A stretch of DNA of 64,000 bases from Natronomonas marina. GTDB lineage: Archaea; Halobacteriota; Halobacteria; Halobacteriales; Haloarculaceae. The number at the start of each line of letters is the position of its first letter. The stretch's first letter is position 1. The notes beneath the pieces were generated by a model. That model made no database searches and had not been told where the DNA came from. It saw only the letters and a list, made by a program, of their open reading frames with translations. The translations under genes were made by a program, and so were the position numbers. The stretch lies in contig NZ_CP101154.1 of NCBI RefSeq assembly GCF_024298905.1, forward strand, positions 310,001-374,000. The letters are read 5' to 3'. Positions 23,687 to 32,464 of the stretch are shown here, piece after piece.

Positions 23687-24510
23687 CTGTTTTGCGACGA
23701 ACGGACGCGGAGAGCAAACGGTATCCCCGTTCAGTTCACTGAATTCCCGGAGAACGCCGGCTGTGCTCTCTGTACCGCCTATTTGGGTGTTTCGGGGGTG
23801 CGAACGTCGTGTCGGCCTGCGGTCCCCTGGCGGGGGCCGCCTGGCTCCGAACCGGGGACGCACACGTTCTCCCGACGATAGTACGTCGGGTACGACTCTA
23901 CTGTGGGAGGAAGACCGGCGCCGCCGTTTCGTTCTCGCTGATTCCACGAGAAAAATAAGAAAACAAACACTAACGGATAATAATAAAAATTATGTTTATA
24001 ACTTCGTTTAGATTTTCCGGCAATTCAGCGGAGGTTCGTTCGTCGAGGTACGAGGGTATCGAGTCCCCTCCGGGGAGCTCGACTCTCCTCGACACTGCGC
24101 CCGCAACAAAAGTCGGTTATCATAAAATAAGGTCTAAAGATTTAATATATGATCTATATTTGTGATTCAATCGAACGAGATGGGGTTAATCGGTGCTGGC
24201 TCGAGTCGTCGTTCCCCCAACAGCGATTCGGTCCGGGGTGCCGTCGATCGACCGTGGGTTCCTCGCGGGCTCGTTTCGGACGACATTCGGTGTTCGAAAT
24301 ATAAAGAATAGATTATACACAAGAGAATGATATTTTTGACACACGGCCGAACACCGAACGTCCTCGTCCGGACGTCCGGGCGCGTCGAACCACTCCGGGG
24401 TGGCCGATCCACGCCGTGGCAGCGGGGATGCCGTTCGATCCCGTTTCGCGCTCGCAACCGCCTCCGATGACGGCCCAGGATTATTAGCGAGGGACCGGAT
24501 ACGTTCGGCA
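23687..24510. other. Gene-free, AT-rich stretch downstream of tRNA-Arg
   Basis: About 820 bases with no convincing gene. Several patches (around 23945-24010, 24115-24170, 24295-24345) are far richer in A and T than the surroundings. Open frames here lack family features. I found no copy of the tRNA 3' end that would prove an attachment site. The last 40 bases are the promoter of the next gene (GGATTATTAG near 24478). Confidence 0.6.
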
Positions 24511-25419
24511 ATGACCGACCGCCGCGAGGAGTTCGACAGCTATCCCGACGCCGACCGCCCGGACGCTGCGGAGGCCTTCTCGCTTCTGGGCGATTCGTTG
24601 CGTCTCGACATCGTCCGGGTGCTCTGGGAGGCCGGTCGGGGCAACGCCGTCCCCTTCTCGGAGCTGTACGACCGTGTCGAGGTCGACGACACGGGCCAGT
24701 TCAACTACCACCGCCAGCAACTCGTCCCCCACTACGTCCGGAAGTCCGAGGACGGCTACCGACTGACCCAGGCCGGCGAGCGCATCGCTCGGGCGGTCAA
24801 CGCCGGTCTCTACACCGAGGACACCGAGATGGAGGACTTCGACGTCCGGGGGACCTGCTACGACTGCGGCGCCGCCGACCTCCGCGGGGAGTACGTCGGC
24901 GGCCGGTTCCGCATCGACTGCCGCGAGTGCGACAACAGGGTGCTGAACGTCGGGGTGCCGCCCAGCGCCGCCCGCGGACGGGAGCCTTTGGAGTTCGTCG
25001 ACGCCTACGAACTGTGGGCACGGACGCGGGTCGAGCAGGCGAAGGGCGGGCTCTGTCCCGTCTGTAGCGGGCCGATGGAACCGGGCCGCAGCAGACCCAT
25101 CCGGGACACCCTCGACATCGACGTGCAGGCGGTGTTCGACTGTGCGGTCTGCGACCGCCGGGTCGTCTCCTACTTCGGAACGCTGGCGCTGTGGCACGAC
25201 GACGTCGAGTCGTTCCTCCGCGAGCGGGAATCGGCGCTCCTCAAGCGGCCCTACTGGGCGGTCGAGCAGGCGGTGACTGACCGCCACGCCACCCTCGTCT
25301 CGGAGGACCCGTTCCGATATCGGGTCGCGTTCCGGGCGGACGGCGACGTCTGTACGGTCGAGTTCGACGGCGATCTCGATGTCGTCGACTGCTCGGTGGA
25401 CCCGGTTGCCGACGACTGA
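24511..25419 (+). CDS. HTH transcriptional regulator with zinc-ribbon central domain (ArsR-like)
   Basis: The 302-residue protein has an ArsR-like winged helix at residues 18-100 (AFSLLGDSLRLDIVRVLWEA, YDRVEVDDTGQFNYHRQQL), then a zinc-ribbon-like part with cysteine pairs (CYDCGA, CRECDN, CPVCSG, CAVCDR), and a C-terminal alpha/beta tail. This architecture is a common haloarchaeal regulator of unknown targets. TTATTAG sits about 27 bases before the ATG, so the mRNA is probably leaderless. It precedes the frameshifted MFS gene by about 110 bases. Confidence 0.8.
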   Translation: MTDRREEFDSYPDADRPDAAEAFSLLGDSLRLDIVRVLWEAGRGNAVPFSELYDRVEVDDTGQFNYHRQQLVPHYVRKSEDGYRLTQAGERIARAVNAGLYTEDTEMEDFDVRGTCYDCGAADLRGEYVGGRFRIDCRECDNRVLNVGVPPSAARGREPLEFVDAYELWARTRVEQAKGGLCPVCSGPMEPGRSRPIRDTLDIDVQAVFDCAVCDRRVVSYFGTLALWHDDVESFLRERESALLKRPYWAVEQAVTDRHATLVSEDPFRYRVAFRADGDVCTVEFDGDLDVVDCSVDPVADD

Positions 25420-25529
25420 CCCGCCGATACCTATCACATTTCCTTGAGAAACGCCGTTCTGAAACCTTTCGTACAGAAATTACGTTCTCCGAGAACTGAT
25501 TCGCGTAGCGGGTTTCCATTCTGTCAGTG

Positions 25530-26739
25530 ATGGACAACGGACGAACGATTCGCCGCTACTACGCCTACCGGGCCACCACCGCGAACGGGTTCTGGATGCC
25601 CTACGCCTACGTGTATCTGCTCCAGCAGGGGTACGGCGAGGCAACCTTCGGTCTCGCCAACGCGGCGTTTCTGTTCACGATGGTCGTTGCCGAGATTCCG
25701 GCGGGGTACGTCGGCGACCGTGTCGGCCGACGGGCAAGTCTCGCGGTTGGCAATCTGCTCGCTGCGGTCGTGTTCGGTCTCTACGCCGTCGTCGGTAGCG
25801 AAATCCAGGTGGTCGCCCTGTTCGCGGTGTGGGGCGTCGGTTACGCCTTCCACTCCGCGGCCGGCGAGGCGTGGCTGTACGACCTGCTCAACGAACGCGA
25901 CGGGGGAACGATCGACGAATTCGCCCGCGCGAGCGGCCGCAGCGAGACGGTCTCGCTCCTGACATCGGCCGCCGGCGCGCTGGCCGCCACGCCGCTGTAC
26001 TGGGTCGACCCCGCGCTGCCGTTCCTGGCGAACGCGCTGTTGAGTGGGGCCGGACTCCCCGTGCTGGTCGCGCTGCCGTCGACTCGCGGGGAGTCCGAAA
26101 CCGTCGCCTCGATCCGGGGGACGGTCCGACTGCTGGGCGCCCAGGCCGCCCGGCCGGAGATTCGGTGGCTGGTCGTCTACACGGCGCTGTTCAACGCCCT
26201 GCTGTCGGTGACCCGGTGGCTCGAACAGCCGGCACTGACGGCCGCCGGCGTTCCCCTGGCCGGATTCGGTGCGCTCTACGCGTCGTTCCAGCTGGTCTCG
26301 GCGGCCGGGACGTCGACGACCGGATGGCTACAGGACTCCCTCGGCGCGAAGCGGTTCTTTCTGCTGCTTGCGCCCCTCGTCGGGGTCGCTTACGGTCTCG
26401 TCGCGGTCCTGCCGGCGTTCGTGGTCCCGGTGGTCTACCTCCGCCGGGTGTTGGCACGGGTCGTCGGCCCGCTCCGGAATCAGTACCTCAACGACCGCCT
26501 CGACGGGGACCGCCGAGCGACGATGTTGTCGGGCGTGTCGATGGTGTTGACGCTCGCTAGCGGCGCTAGCGCCGCCGTCTTCGGTCCCGTCGCGGGGGGC
26601 GCTCGGGCCGCTCTCGTTCCTGCCGCGTGCCGGGATGGTCGTCGCCGCCGCCGCGGTTCTGTTGTGGGTAACGACAGCACCAGTGCGACCGGCACCGGAC
26701 GCCCGGACGACCCTGTCCGAGACGGGGGCCGACGACTGA
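25530..26739 (+). pseudogene. MFS transporter, frameshifted near the 3' end
   Basis: Eleven spans of an MFS carrier are readable (FWMPYAYVYLLQQGYGEATF, motif A as GYVGDRVGRRASLAVG, ... SMVLTLASGASAAVFGPVAG). After VAG the frame turns into arginine-rich non-membrane sequence. Reading one base on restores a normal end: ALGPLSFLPRAG, the last span VVAAAAVLLWV, then stop at 26737-26739. The break is at a run of six G (26594-26599) where five would keep the frame. Either a real inactivating or slippage site, or a sequencing error. The start is ATG 25530, or GTG just before. Confidence 0.75.
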
Positions 26740-27344
26740 CTACCTGCCTCTGTGGCGGCCGACGCCCTCCAGGTCCCCTCTCCGCCGACGTTCGCCCCGT
26801 CGTCCGGAGGAGCAGCTTCGAGTCCGAACGCACATCTACATCTAGAAAATAAATAATTAAAAGAAAATAAAAATATTGCTCTAAGTTCCTCGGGGGATCG
26901 CACGGACGGAGACGAGAATAGGGTCTGGATACCGGTGGAACCCTCGTAGTGATGATTATTCAAAAATAAAGTACAAAAGAGTTAGAATTGATATGAAAAC
27001 TCATTCAATAAAAAATATCAAACAACAGTAGACAAAACAAAAGGAAGAAATGCGGATACGCTCGTCACGAGACGCACGTATCGAACCAGTTCGACATATG
27101 GATAACGGTCGGATGTAACATACAAAAAATAGTATATTAAAGACTACCCACAAAATAAAATTCATTTCTATCGAGGGTCGGCAACGGGGATCACCGAACG
27201 GCGTCCGATCGGACACCTGCTCCGGCCGTCTCCCAGATACCGGGAACGACCGGCGAGCACTTGTCGAGCGGCACCGAAACTCCACCCGTCACCGCACGGC
27301 GGCAGCCGATTCGACCGCCGACGAATGCGGACACACTCACAGCC
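26740..27344. other. Gene-free stretch with AT-rich core
   Basis: About 600 bases with no supported gene. 26840-27170 is strongly AT-rich (runs such as AAATAAATAATTAAAAG), unlike the rest of the window. The last 100 bases return to high GC before the CBS-domain gene. No repeats or transposase remains are recognised. Confidence 0.6.
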
Positions 27345-28559
27345 ATGGACATCGCCGATATCGTCTCCGAAGATTACGTAGAGTTCTCCCCAGACACGCC
27401 CGTCTCGAAGCTCGCCGGCGCGTTCGACGACCCCACCGTCGCGGGCGTCGTGGTACACGGCGACGAGTTCGAGGGCGTCGTCACCCGAAGACAGCTCGCC
27501 ACTTCCCACCACCAGCCCAACGAGAAGGTCGGCTCGCTGGTCCGGCACGTCCCACGGCTCGCCCCCGACGAGGACGTCCGCAAGGTCGCCCGGCTCATGA
27601 TCGACAGCGACGCGCGGCTCCTTACCGTCTTCGAGGGGGACGACCTGACAGGCGTCGTCACCGTCGACGACATCCTGCGGGCGGTCGAGCCGTTCCTCGA
27701 CGCGGCCACCGTCGCCGAAGCCTACACCGCCGACCTCGTCGTCCTCGACCCGGCGTCGACGTTCGGTGAGGCGCTTCACCTCCTCCGGGAGAACCGGATA
27801 AGTCACCTCCCGGTCGTCGAAGACGGTACGGCCGTCGGCGTCCTGAACCTCTACGACGTGGCCGACTTCACCGTCCGTGCCGAGCAACGGAGCAAGGGCG
27901 GCAACGCGGGCGGGACGGACGCCTTCGGCGGGGACGTATCCGCCAGCGCCGGCCGGTCACACGGAGGATTCGGCGCCAGAGAGGGCGAACTCGCCCGGGT
28001 GCTCGACCTCCCGGTCCGGGACGTCATGACGTCGCCGGTACGCACGATCAACCCCAAAGCGACCCTCGAGCAGGCCGTCGAGGAGATGTTCGCAATCGAC
28101 GGCTCGTCGCTGGTCGTCACCGAGGACGGCCAGCCGTTCGGTATCGTCACCAAGACCGACGTTCTCGACTCGCTCACCTGGGAGGCGGGCGGCAACCGAT
28201 CCGTCCAGCTATACGGCGCCGACCTGCTGGACGATATGCAGTACGAGGACATCGTGGCGATGGTCGAGAAGTTCGACGACCGCGACCACGGGATGGCCGT
28301 GCTGGACGCGAAGATCCACCTCCACGAGCACGACGAGAAACTCCGCGGGACGCCGCTTTTGCTCGCCCGCATCCGACTGCACACCGACCGGGGGCTGTAC
28401 ATCGCGTCCGGTGAGGGCTACGGCGCGAGCCACGCGATCAACGAGGCACGCGACGTGCTCGAACGACAGATCCGCGACCGCAAGACGTACGGTGAAAGCA
28501 AGAAACCGCCGGGCGAGGAGTTCTGGGAGAAGCGGTTCGGCTGGATGCTCGAGGAGTAA
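27345..28559 (+). CDS. Four-CBS-domain protein with ribosome-hibernation-factor-like C-terminus
   Basis: The 404-residue protein has four CBS motifs in two Bateman modules (first DIADIVSEDYVEFSPDTPVSKL; third RDVMTSPVRTINPKATLEQAVE), joined by a glycine/serine linker near residue 185-205. CBS pairs bind adenine nucleotides. The last 100 residues (LDAKIHLHEHDEKLRGTPLL; ARIRLHTDRGLYIASGEGYG; ARDVLERQIRDRK) resemble the HPF/YfiA fold that docks on the small ribosomal subunit. A nucleotide-sensing ribosome-hibernation factor is a reasonable inference. The start ATG is the first in frame within the homologous region. Confidence 0.8.
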   Translation: MDIADIVSEDYVEFSPDTPVSKLAGAFDDPTVAGVVVHGDEFEGVVTRRQLATSHHQPNEKVGSLVRHVPRLAPDEDVRKVARLMIDSDARLLTVFEGDDLTGVVTVDDILRAVEPFLDAATVAEAYTADLVVLDPASTFGEALHLLRENRISHLPVVEDGTAVGVLNLYDVADFTVRAEQRSKGGNAGGTDAFGGDVSASAGRSHGGFGAREGELARVLDLPVRDVMTSPVRTINPKATLEQAVEEMFAIDGSSLVVTEDGQPFGIVTKTDVLDSLTWEAGGNRSVQLYGADLLDDMQYEDIVAMVEKFDDRDHGMAVLDAKIHLHEHDEKLRGTPLLLARIRLHTDRGLYIASGEGYGASHAINEARDVLERQIRDRKTYGESKKPPGEEFWEKRFGWMLEE

Positions 28560-28646
28560 TGTCGGTCTCGGGTCGTGGGTATCGAATCCCGGGATTCCAC
28601 CGTCGGTGATGTCGTCCGACAACCGGGCTGGACGGCCCCGGACAGG

Positions 28647-29117
28647 TTACCCATCCTCGAGCGGTGTCTCGTCGCTGGCCGTCTCCTCGCTCCAGGCGTC
28701 CTCGCCTTCGTCCTCCGCTCCCCAGTCGACGTAGGCGTCTTCGATCGTCTCCACCACCGTCCGTCCGAGGTCGGTCAACTCGGCGGTCGCCTGCGAACCG
28801 AGGTCTTCCCGTCCCGCGAGTTCCCTCGGGACGCCCGGAACCTCGAAGCGAACTTCGTTCCCCATCGGGTCCCAGTAGACGTCGAGCAGTTCGAGCAGTC
28901 CGGCCTCGTGGACGGTGCGGTACTCCGTTTCGGTCAGGTCCGTGTACTCGGCCCACTCCTGGAACGCCTCGCTCCAGGCGCCGTCCCGGAGGATCTCCTC
29001 CAGTTCCTCGCGGCGGAGGTCGACCGTGCCGTCGAGCACCTCCTCGGGATCGAGTTCGCTCGGTAACGGACGGTTCGTCAGGTCCGGCGGGTCCGGCGTC
29101 TCGACGTCGAGTCCCAT
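28647..29117 (-). CDS. Conserved acidic protein of unknown function
   Basis: The 156-residue protein is acidic and mostly helical, with a body such as EYTDLTETEYRTVHEAGLLE and VYWDPMGNEVRFEVPGVP. It has no catalytic motif, membrane span or cysteine cluster. The ATG at 29117 was chosen because longer frames run into the divergent VanZ gene's promoter. No function is assigned. Confidence 0.6.
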   Translation of the reverse strand: MGLDVETPDPPDLTNRPLPSELDPEEVLDGTVDLRREELEEILRDGAWSEAFQEWAEYTDLTETEYRTVHEAGLLELLDVYWDPMGNEVRFEVPGVPRELAGREDLGSQATAELTDLGRTVVETIEDAYVDWGAEDEGEDAWSEETASDETPLEDG

Positions 29118-29211
29118 AGGTGCCGTTTCGGTGACCAGCCGTATAAACGGACTCCCCGGATCGTCCCGGCTCTCCCCCGGTACCAAAACGCTGCGGGACG
29201 TAGGGGCGGTC

Positions 29212-29604
29212 ATGCGCACCCGACTCCCCGACTCGCCGTGGACGCCGGTCGCCTGCTGTACCGTCGTTCTCCTCCTCGCGTCGATGGTGCCGTCGCCGTT
29301 CCAGCGGCACCCGGAGTGGCGATGGACCGGCCCGGACAAGTTCCTGCACCTCCTCGGACACGCGGGCTACGCGGTGGCGCTCGCGGACGCGCTGGCGGCC
29401 GGCCGGTGGTCCGACCGGGACGCGGCGGTCCTCGCGGTGTGCATCTCGACCGGTCTCGGTCTCGTGGCCGGACGGCTCAAGCGGCGGGTTCCCGGACGGG
29501 CGTTCGAACCCGCAGATGTCGTCGCCGGTCTGGTCGGTTCGCTCCTCGCCACCTTCGGGTGGTACGCCGCCGACGACGCGCGAACCGGCGATCCCGGGAC
29601 GTGA
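29212..29604 (+). CDS. VanZ-like membrane protein
   Basis: The 130-residue protein has four membrane segments and the VanZ-type motif DKFLHLLGHAGYAVALADAL near residue 43, with a basic loop (RLKRRVPGRAFEPADVVAGLVGS) before the last span. Such proteins are of unknown role outside glycopeptide resistance. A GGGGCGGT ribosome site precedes the ATG. It is divergent from the previous gene. Confidence 0.75.
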   Translation: MRTRLPDSPWTPVACCTVVLLLASMVPSPFQRHPEWRWTGPDKFLHLLGHAGYAVALADALAAGRWSDRDAAVLAVCISTGLGLVAGRLKRRVPGRAFEPADVVAGLVGSLLATFGWYAADDARTGDPGT

Positions 29605-29781
29605 CTCGAATGGACGGGTCGGCCGCCGCGCCGCCGAACTGCTCCGTCGTCGCTGCCCGTCGAGCGGGCGCGCCTCGCGCCGTCATCACGACTCCTCTTT
29701 CGGGCCGAGGCGGTACGCGACGACGTTCGTCCCCCCGTGCGGCGAACCGCGTGCGTTCCGGATCGCCGACAGGCACGGTCA

Positions 29782-29793
29782 ACAATTAATTGT
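29782..29793. promoter_or_regulatory. Palindromic TATA region ACAATTAATTGT of the stress-protein gene
   Basis: A perfect 12-base palindrome centred about 26 bases before the ATG at 29814. It contains the TATA element and gives a leaderless start. The symmetry could also bind a dimeric repressor. Confidence 0.5.
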
Positions 29794-29813
29794 CCCGCCG
29801 CCGAAGCCCCTCC

Positions 29814-30233
29814 ATGGGAACGATCCTGCTAGCCACGGATGGCAGCGAATACGCACGAGCGGCGGCCAGACAGGCCATCGATCTCGCCGAGGATCGCGGG
29901 GCGACGCTGCACGTCATCTGCGTCGTCGACCAGCGTCGATTCGACGATCCCGCGCTCAGTTCGGCGGAACTGGCGACCATCTACGCGGAGGACCACGCCT
30001 CCGTCTGCGTTCGAGAGGTGACCGGCATGGCCGAAGCGCGGGACGTTCGCGTCCAAGGTGACACCCGGCACGGAATCCCTCCCGAAGTGATCCTCGAGTA
30101 CGCCGACGAGATCGACGCCGATCTCATCCTCATCGGCGAGCACGGCGAACACGACGAGCACTTCTCGGGCGTCGGACGGAAGGTCCTCAAGGAGAGTAAC
30201 AGAGAGGTACGCGTCATCGAAGCGGGAATCTGA
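29814..30233 (+). CDS. Universal stress protein (UspA family)
   Basis: The 139-residue protein starts ILLATDGSEYARAAARQAID and has a long acidic middle. The ATP-binding loop near the end is altered: LIGEHGEHDEHFSGVGRKVL replaces the usual G-x2-G-x9-G-S/T, so nucleotide binding may be lost or changed. The palindromic TATA upstream sets the leaderless ATG at 29814. The remnant permease gene follows after 7 bases; USP proteins are often next to transporters. Confidence 0.8.
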   Translation: MGTILLATDGSEYARAAARQAIDLAEDRGATLHVICVVDQRRFDDPALSSAELATIYAEDHASVCVREVTGMAEARDVRVQGDTRHGIPPEVILEYADEIDADLILIGEHGEHDEHFSGVGRKVLKESNREVRVIEAGI

Positions 30234-30240
30234 CGGGACG

Positions 30241-31372
30241 ATGGACGGTAGGACACCGCTCGAGGCCCTTCTGGAGGTCCGGCGGGCTGGCATCGAGACG
30301 GCCACGGATCGGGCTCGTACGGCGTCCCGGCTCCCGGACCGGATCGCGGAGGCCGCGTCCGTCGAGGTCGAGACGTCCTGACGGTCCGGGCCGACCGAAG
30401 CGCCGTCCGTGATCTCGCATCGGACCTCGATCTCTGGTTGCTCCCGTGGGTTCGGATCGCCGACCTCGACATGAGCGTCCCCGCCGGAATGGGGACGCTC
30501 GTCGAACTCCGGGTACCGTCGAGCTCGGACCTCGTCGGCCAGCGGGTCGGCGACATCCGGTTCCGGCAACGGTACGCGGCGACGATCCTGGCCGTCCGGC
30601 GCGGGGAGACGGTCGTCAGGGACTCCTTCGAGAACGTCGTGGTCGCGGCAGACGACGTTCTCCTGGTCCGGACTGCGGGTGACAACATCGACGTCCTTCG
30701 TGACGTCCAGAACCTCGTGGTGACCGCGGTCGTCGGCGAGGGCCTGGTCGACGGTCCCCCGAGTGCAGGCGGGACCGGCCGGGAGGACCGCGCGTGGCTG
30801 GCGCTCCTCGTCGTCGCCGGCGTCGTCTCGACGGCGGCGCTCGGGTTGGTCTCCATCGCGGTCTCGGCGCTCGCCGGCGTCGTCGCCATGGTCGTGACCG
30901 GCATCCTCGAACCTGGGGAGGCCTACGACGCCGTCGCCTGGGACGTGATATTCCTGCTGGCCGGGATGATCCCGCTCGGCATCGCCCTCGAGAACTCCGG
31001 CGGGTCGCAGTTCCTCGCGGAACTCGTCGTGCTGTTGGCCCGCGCCGTCCCGCCTCTGGCGGTCGTCGGTCTCTTCTACCTCGTGACGGCCCTCGTGACG
31101 AACGTCATCAGCAACAACGCGACCGTCGTTCTGCTGATCCCCGTGGCCGTCGACGTCGCCTTCCAGCTCGGTGCGAATCCCTTCGCGTTCGTCCTCGCCG
31201 TGACGTTCGCGGCGAGTACGTCGTTTCTGACGCCGATCGGCTACCAGACGAACCTCATGGTGTACGGTCCCGGGGGTACGAGTTCGCCGACTACTTCCGG
31301 GTCGGGGCACCGCTGCAACTCCTCCTGGCGGTCGTCACGACGGTCGGCATCTGGGCGTTCTGGGGCGTGTGA
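30241..31372 (+). pseudogene. Decayed SLC13/DASS-type anion permease (C-terminal half with TrkA-C domains)
   Basis: A recognisable SLC13 protein is broken. The N-terminal membrane half is absent. A TrkA-C-like piece starts in one frame (RIAEAASVEVE) and continues in another at about 30372 (DVLTVRADRSAVRDLASDL). A second TrkA-C follows (LVGQRVGDIRFRQRYAATIL), then membrane spans with VTNVISNNATVVLLIPVAVD. At a run of five G (31272-31276) the frame slips; the next frame gives GYEFADYFRVGAPLQL and the natural end IWAFWGV. So at least two frameshifts plus a large 5' loss. Confidence 0.75.
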
Positions 31373-31540
31373 GACGCGGGCGAGACGGCCGGAGCGACGG
31401 GCGAGGCTACCGTTCCGGCCAGTGACGGGCGAGACCACCCTTTTGCCCGCGCCCGTCGCGTTCCTGTTCGTACCCTGGTGAGTCCCGTCCCGCGAGAGCG
31501 ACCTCGCAGAATTATGGTGGTGGCGGGCGAACTCGCCGGT

Positions 31541-32269
31541 ATGCTCTCGGACAAGGTAGCAATCGTCACGGGCGGCGCCACGGGCATCGGGAAGGCGATA
31601 GCGGCCGAATACGTCGAACAGGGCGCGGAGGTCGTCATCTGTGGACGGACCGAGTCGACGGGAACGGCGACCGCCGAGGCGGTCGGCTGCGAGTTTCGGC
31701 AGTGCGACGTGACGGCGTTCGAGGAGGTGGAGGCGCTCGTCGAGGGCGTCGTCGACGACCACGGCCGACTGGACGTCATGGTCAACAACGCCGGCATCGG
31801 GAGCGAGTCGAGTCTGGACGACATGAGCTTAGAGGAGTGGCGGAACGTCATCTCGACCAACCTCGACGGCGTCATGCACGGGTCGAAGGCTGCGCTGCCG
31901 CACCTCCTCCGGTCGGAGGGCTGTATCGTCAACATCGAGTCGATTTACGGTCTCCGGGGCGGGAAGGGCGCCGCCGCCTACTCGGCGGCGAAGGGCGGCG
32001 TCGTCAACTTCACCCAGCAACTCGCCGTCGACTTCGCCGACGACGGGGTCCGCGTGAACGGCATCTGCCCCGGGTTCGTCAGGACGCCGATGACCGACGA
32101 CCTGCTGGAGACGGAGCGGTTCTACGAGTTCATCAGGTCCCGAACGCCGATGGAGCGGCCCGCCGAACCGGAGGAAATCGCGCCGCTTGCCGCGTTCCTC
32201 GCCTCCGACGGCGCCTCCTACATCACTGGTGCCAACGTCCCGGTCGACGGCGGGTGGACCGCGTTCTGA
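31541..32269 (+). CDS. Short-chain dehydrogenase/reductase (SDR)
   Basis: A 242-residue classical SDR: cofactor loop TGGATGIGKAIA, N-N-A-G (VMVNNAGIG), catalytic S-Y-K (SIYGLRGGKGAAAYSAAKGG), and a C-terminal TGANVPVDGGW. It resembles 3-oxoacyl-ACP reductase/glucose dehydrogenase-type SDRs, but the substrate is unknown. The start at 31541 is preferred because a TATA-like AATTATGG lies about 30 bases upstream. NADP versus NAD is not resolved; the residue after beta-2 is Arg (GRTEST), which favours NADPH. Confidence 0.88.
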   Translation: MLSDKVAIVTGGATGIGKAIAAEYVEQGAEVVICGRTESTGTATAEAVGCEFRQCDVTAFEEVEALVEGVVDDHGRLDVMVNNAGIGSESSLDDMSLEEWRNVISTNLDGVMHGSKAALPHLLRSEGCIVNIESIYGLRGGKGAAAYSAAKGGVVNFTQQLAVDFADDGVRVNGICPGFVRTPMTDDLLETERFYEFIRSRTPMERPAEPEEIAPLAAFLASDGASYITGANVPVDGGWTAF

Positions 32270-32464
32270 TCGGCGACCGGTCGGCCTGCTCGCGTGGCGG
32301 GGCACGGCTACGGACACGTCGGGTCCGGTCGCCGTCCCGCCCCATCGCGTTCGCTCGTCGGACACCGCGGGTGGTCGAGCGGCGGACGAGGTCGTCCCCG
32401 AGGCGACTCCCGAACTCGGGGACGTCGAGGGTACGGTCGACGGCGTTTCGAACGGCCGACCGCC

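Noticed and set aside
23571-24011. Open frame running through the tRNA gene
   Set aside because: It contains the whole tRNA and AT-rich DNA, so it cannot be a real protein gene.
23687-28600. Attachment-site copy of the tRNA-Arg 3' end
   Set aside because: The only similar words (AATCCCG near 28587) match over a few bases and are not in a plausible context.
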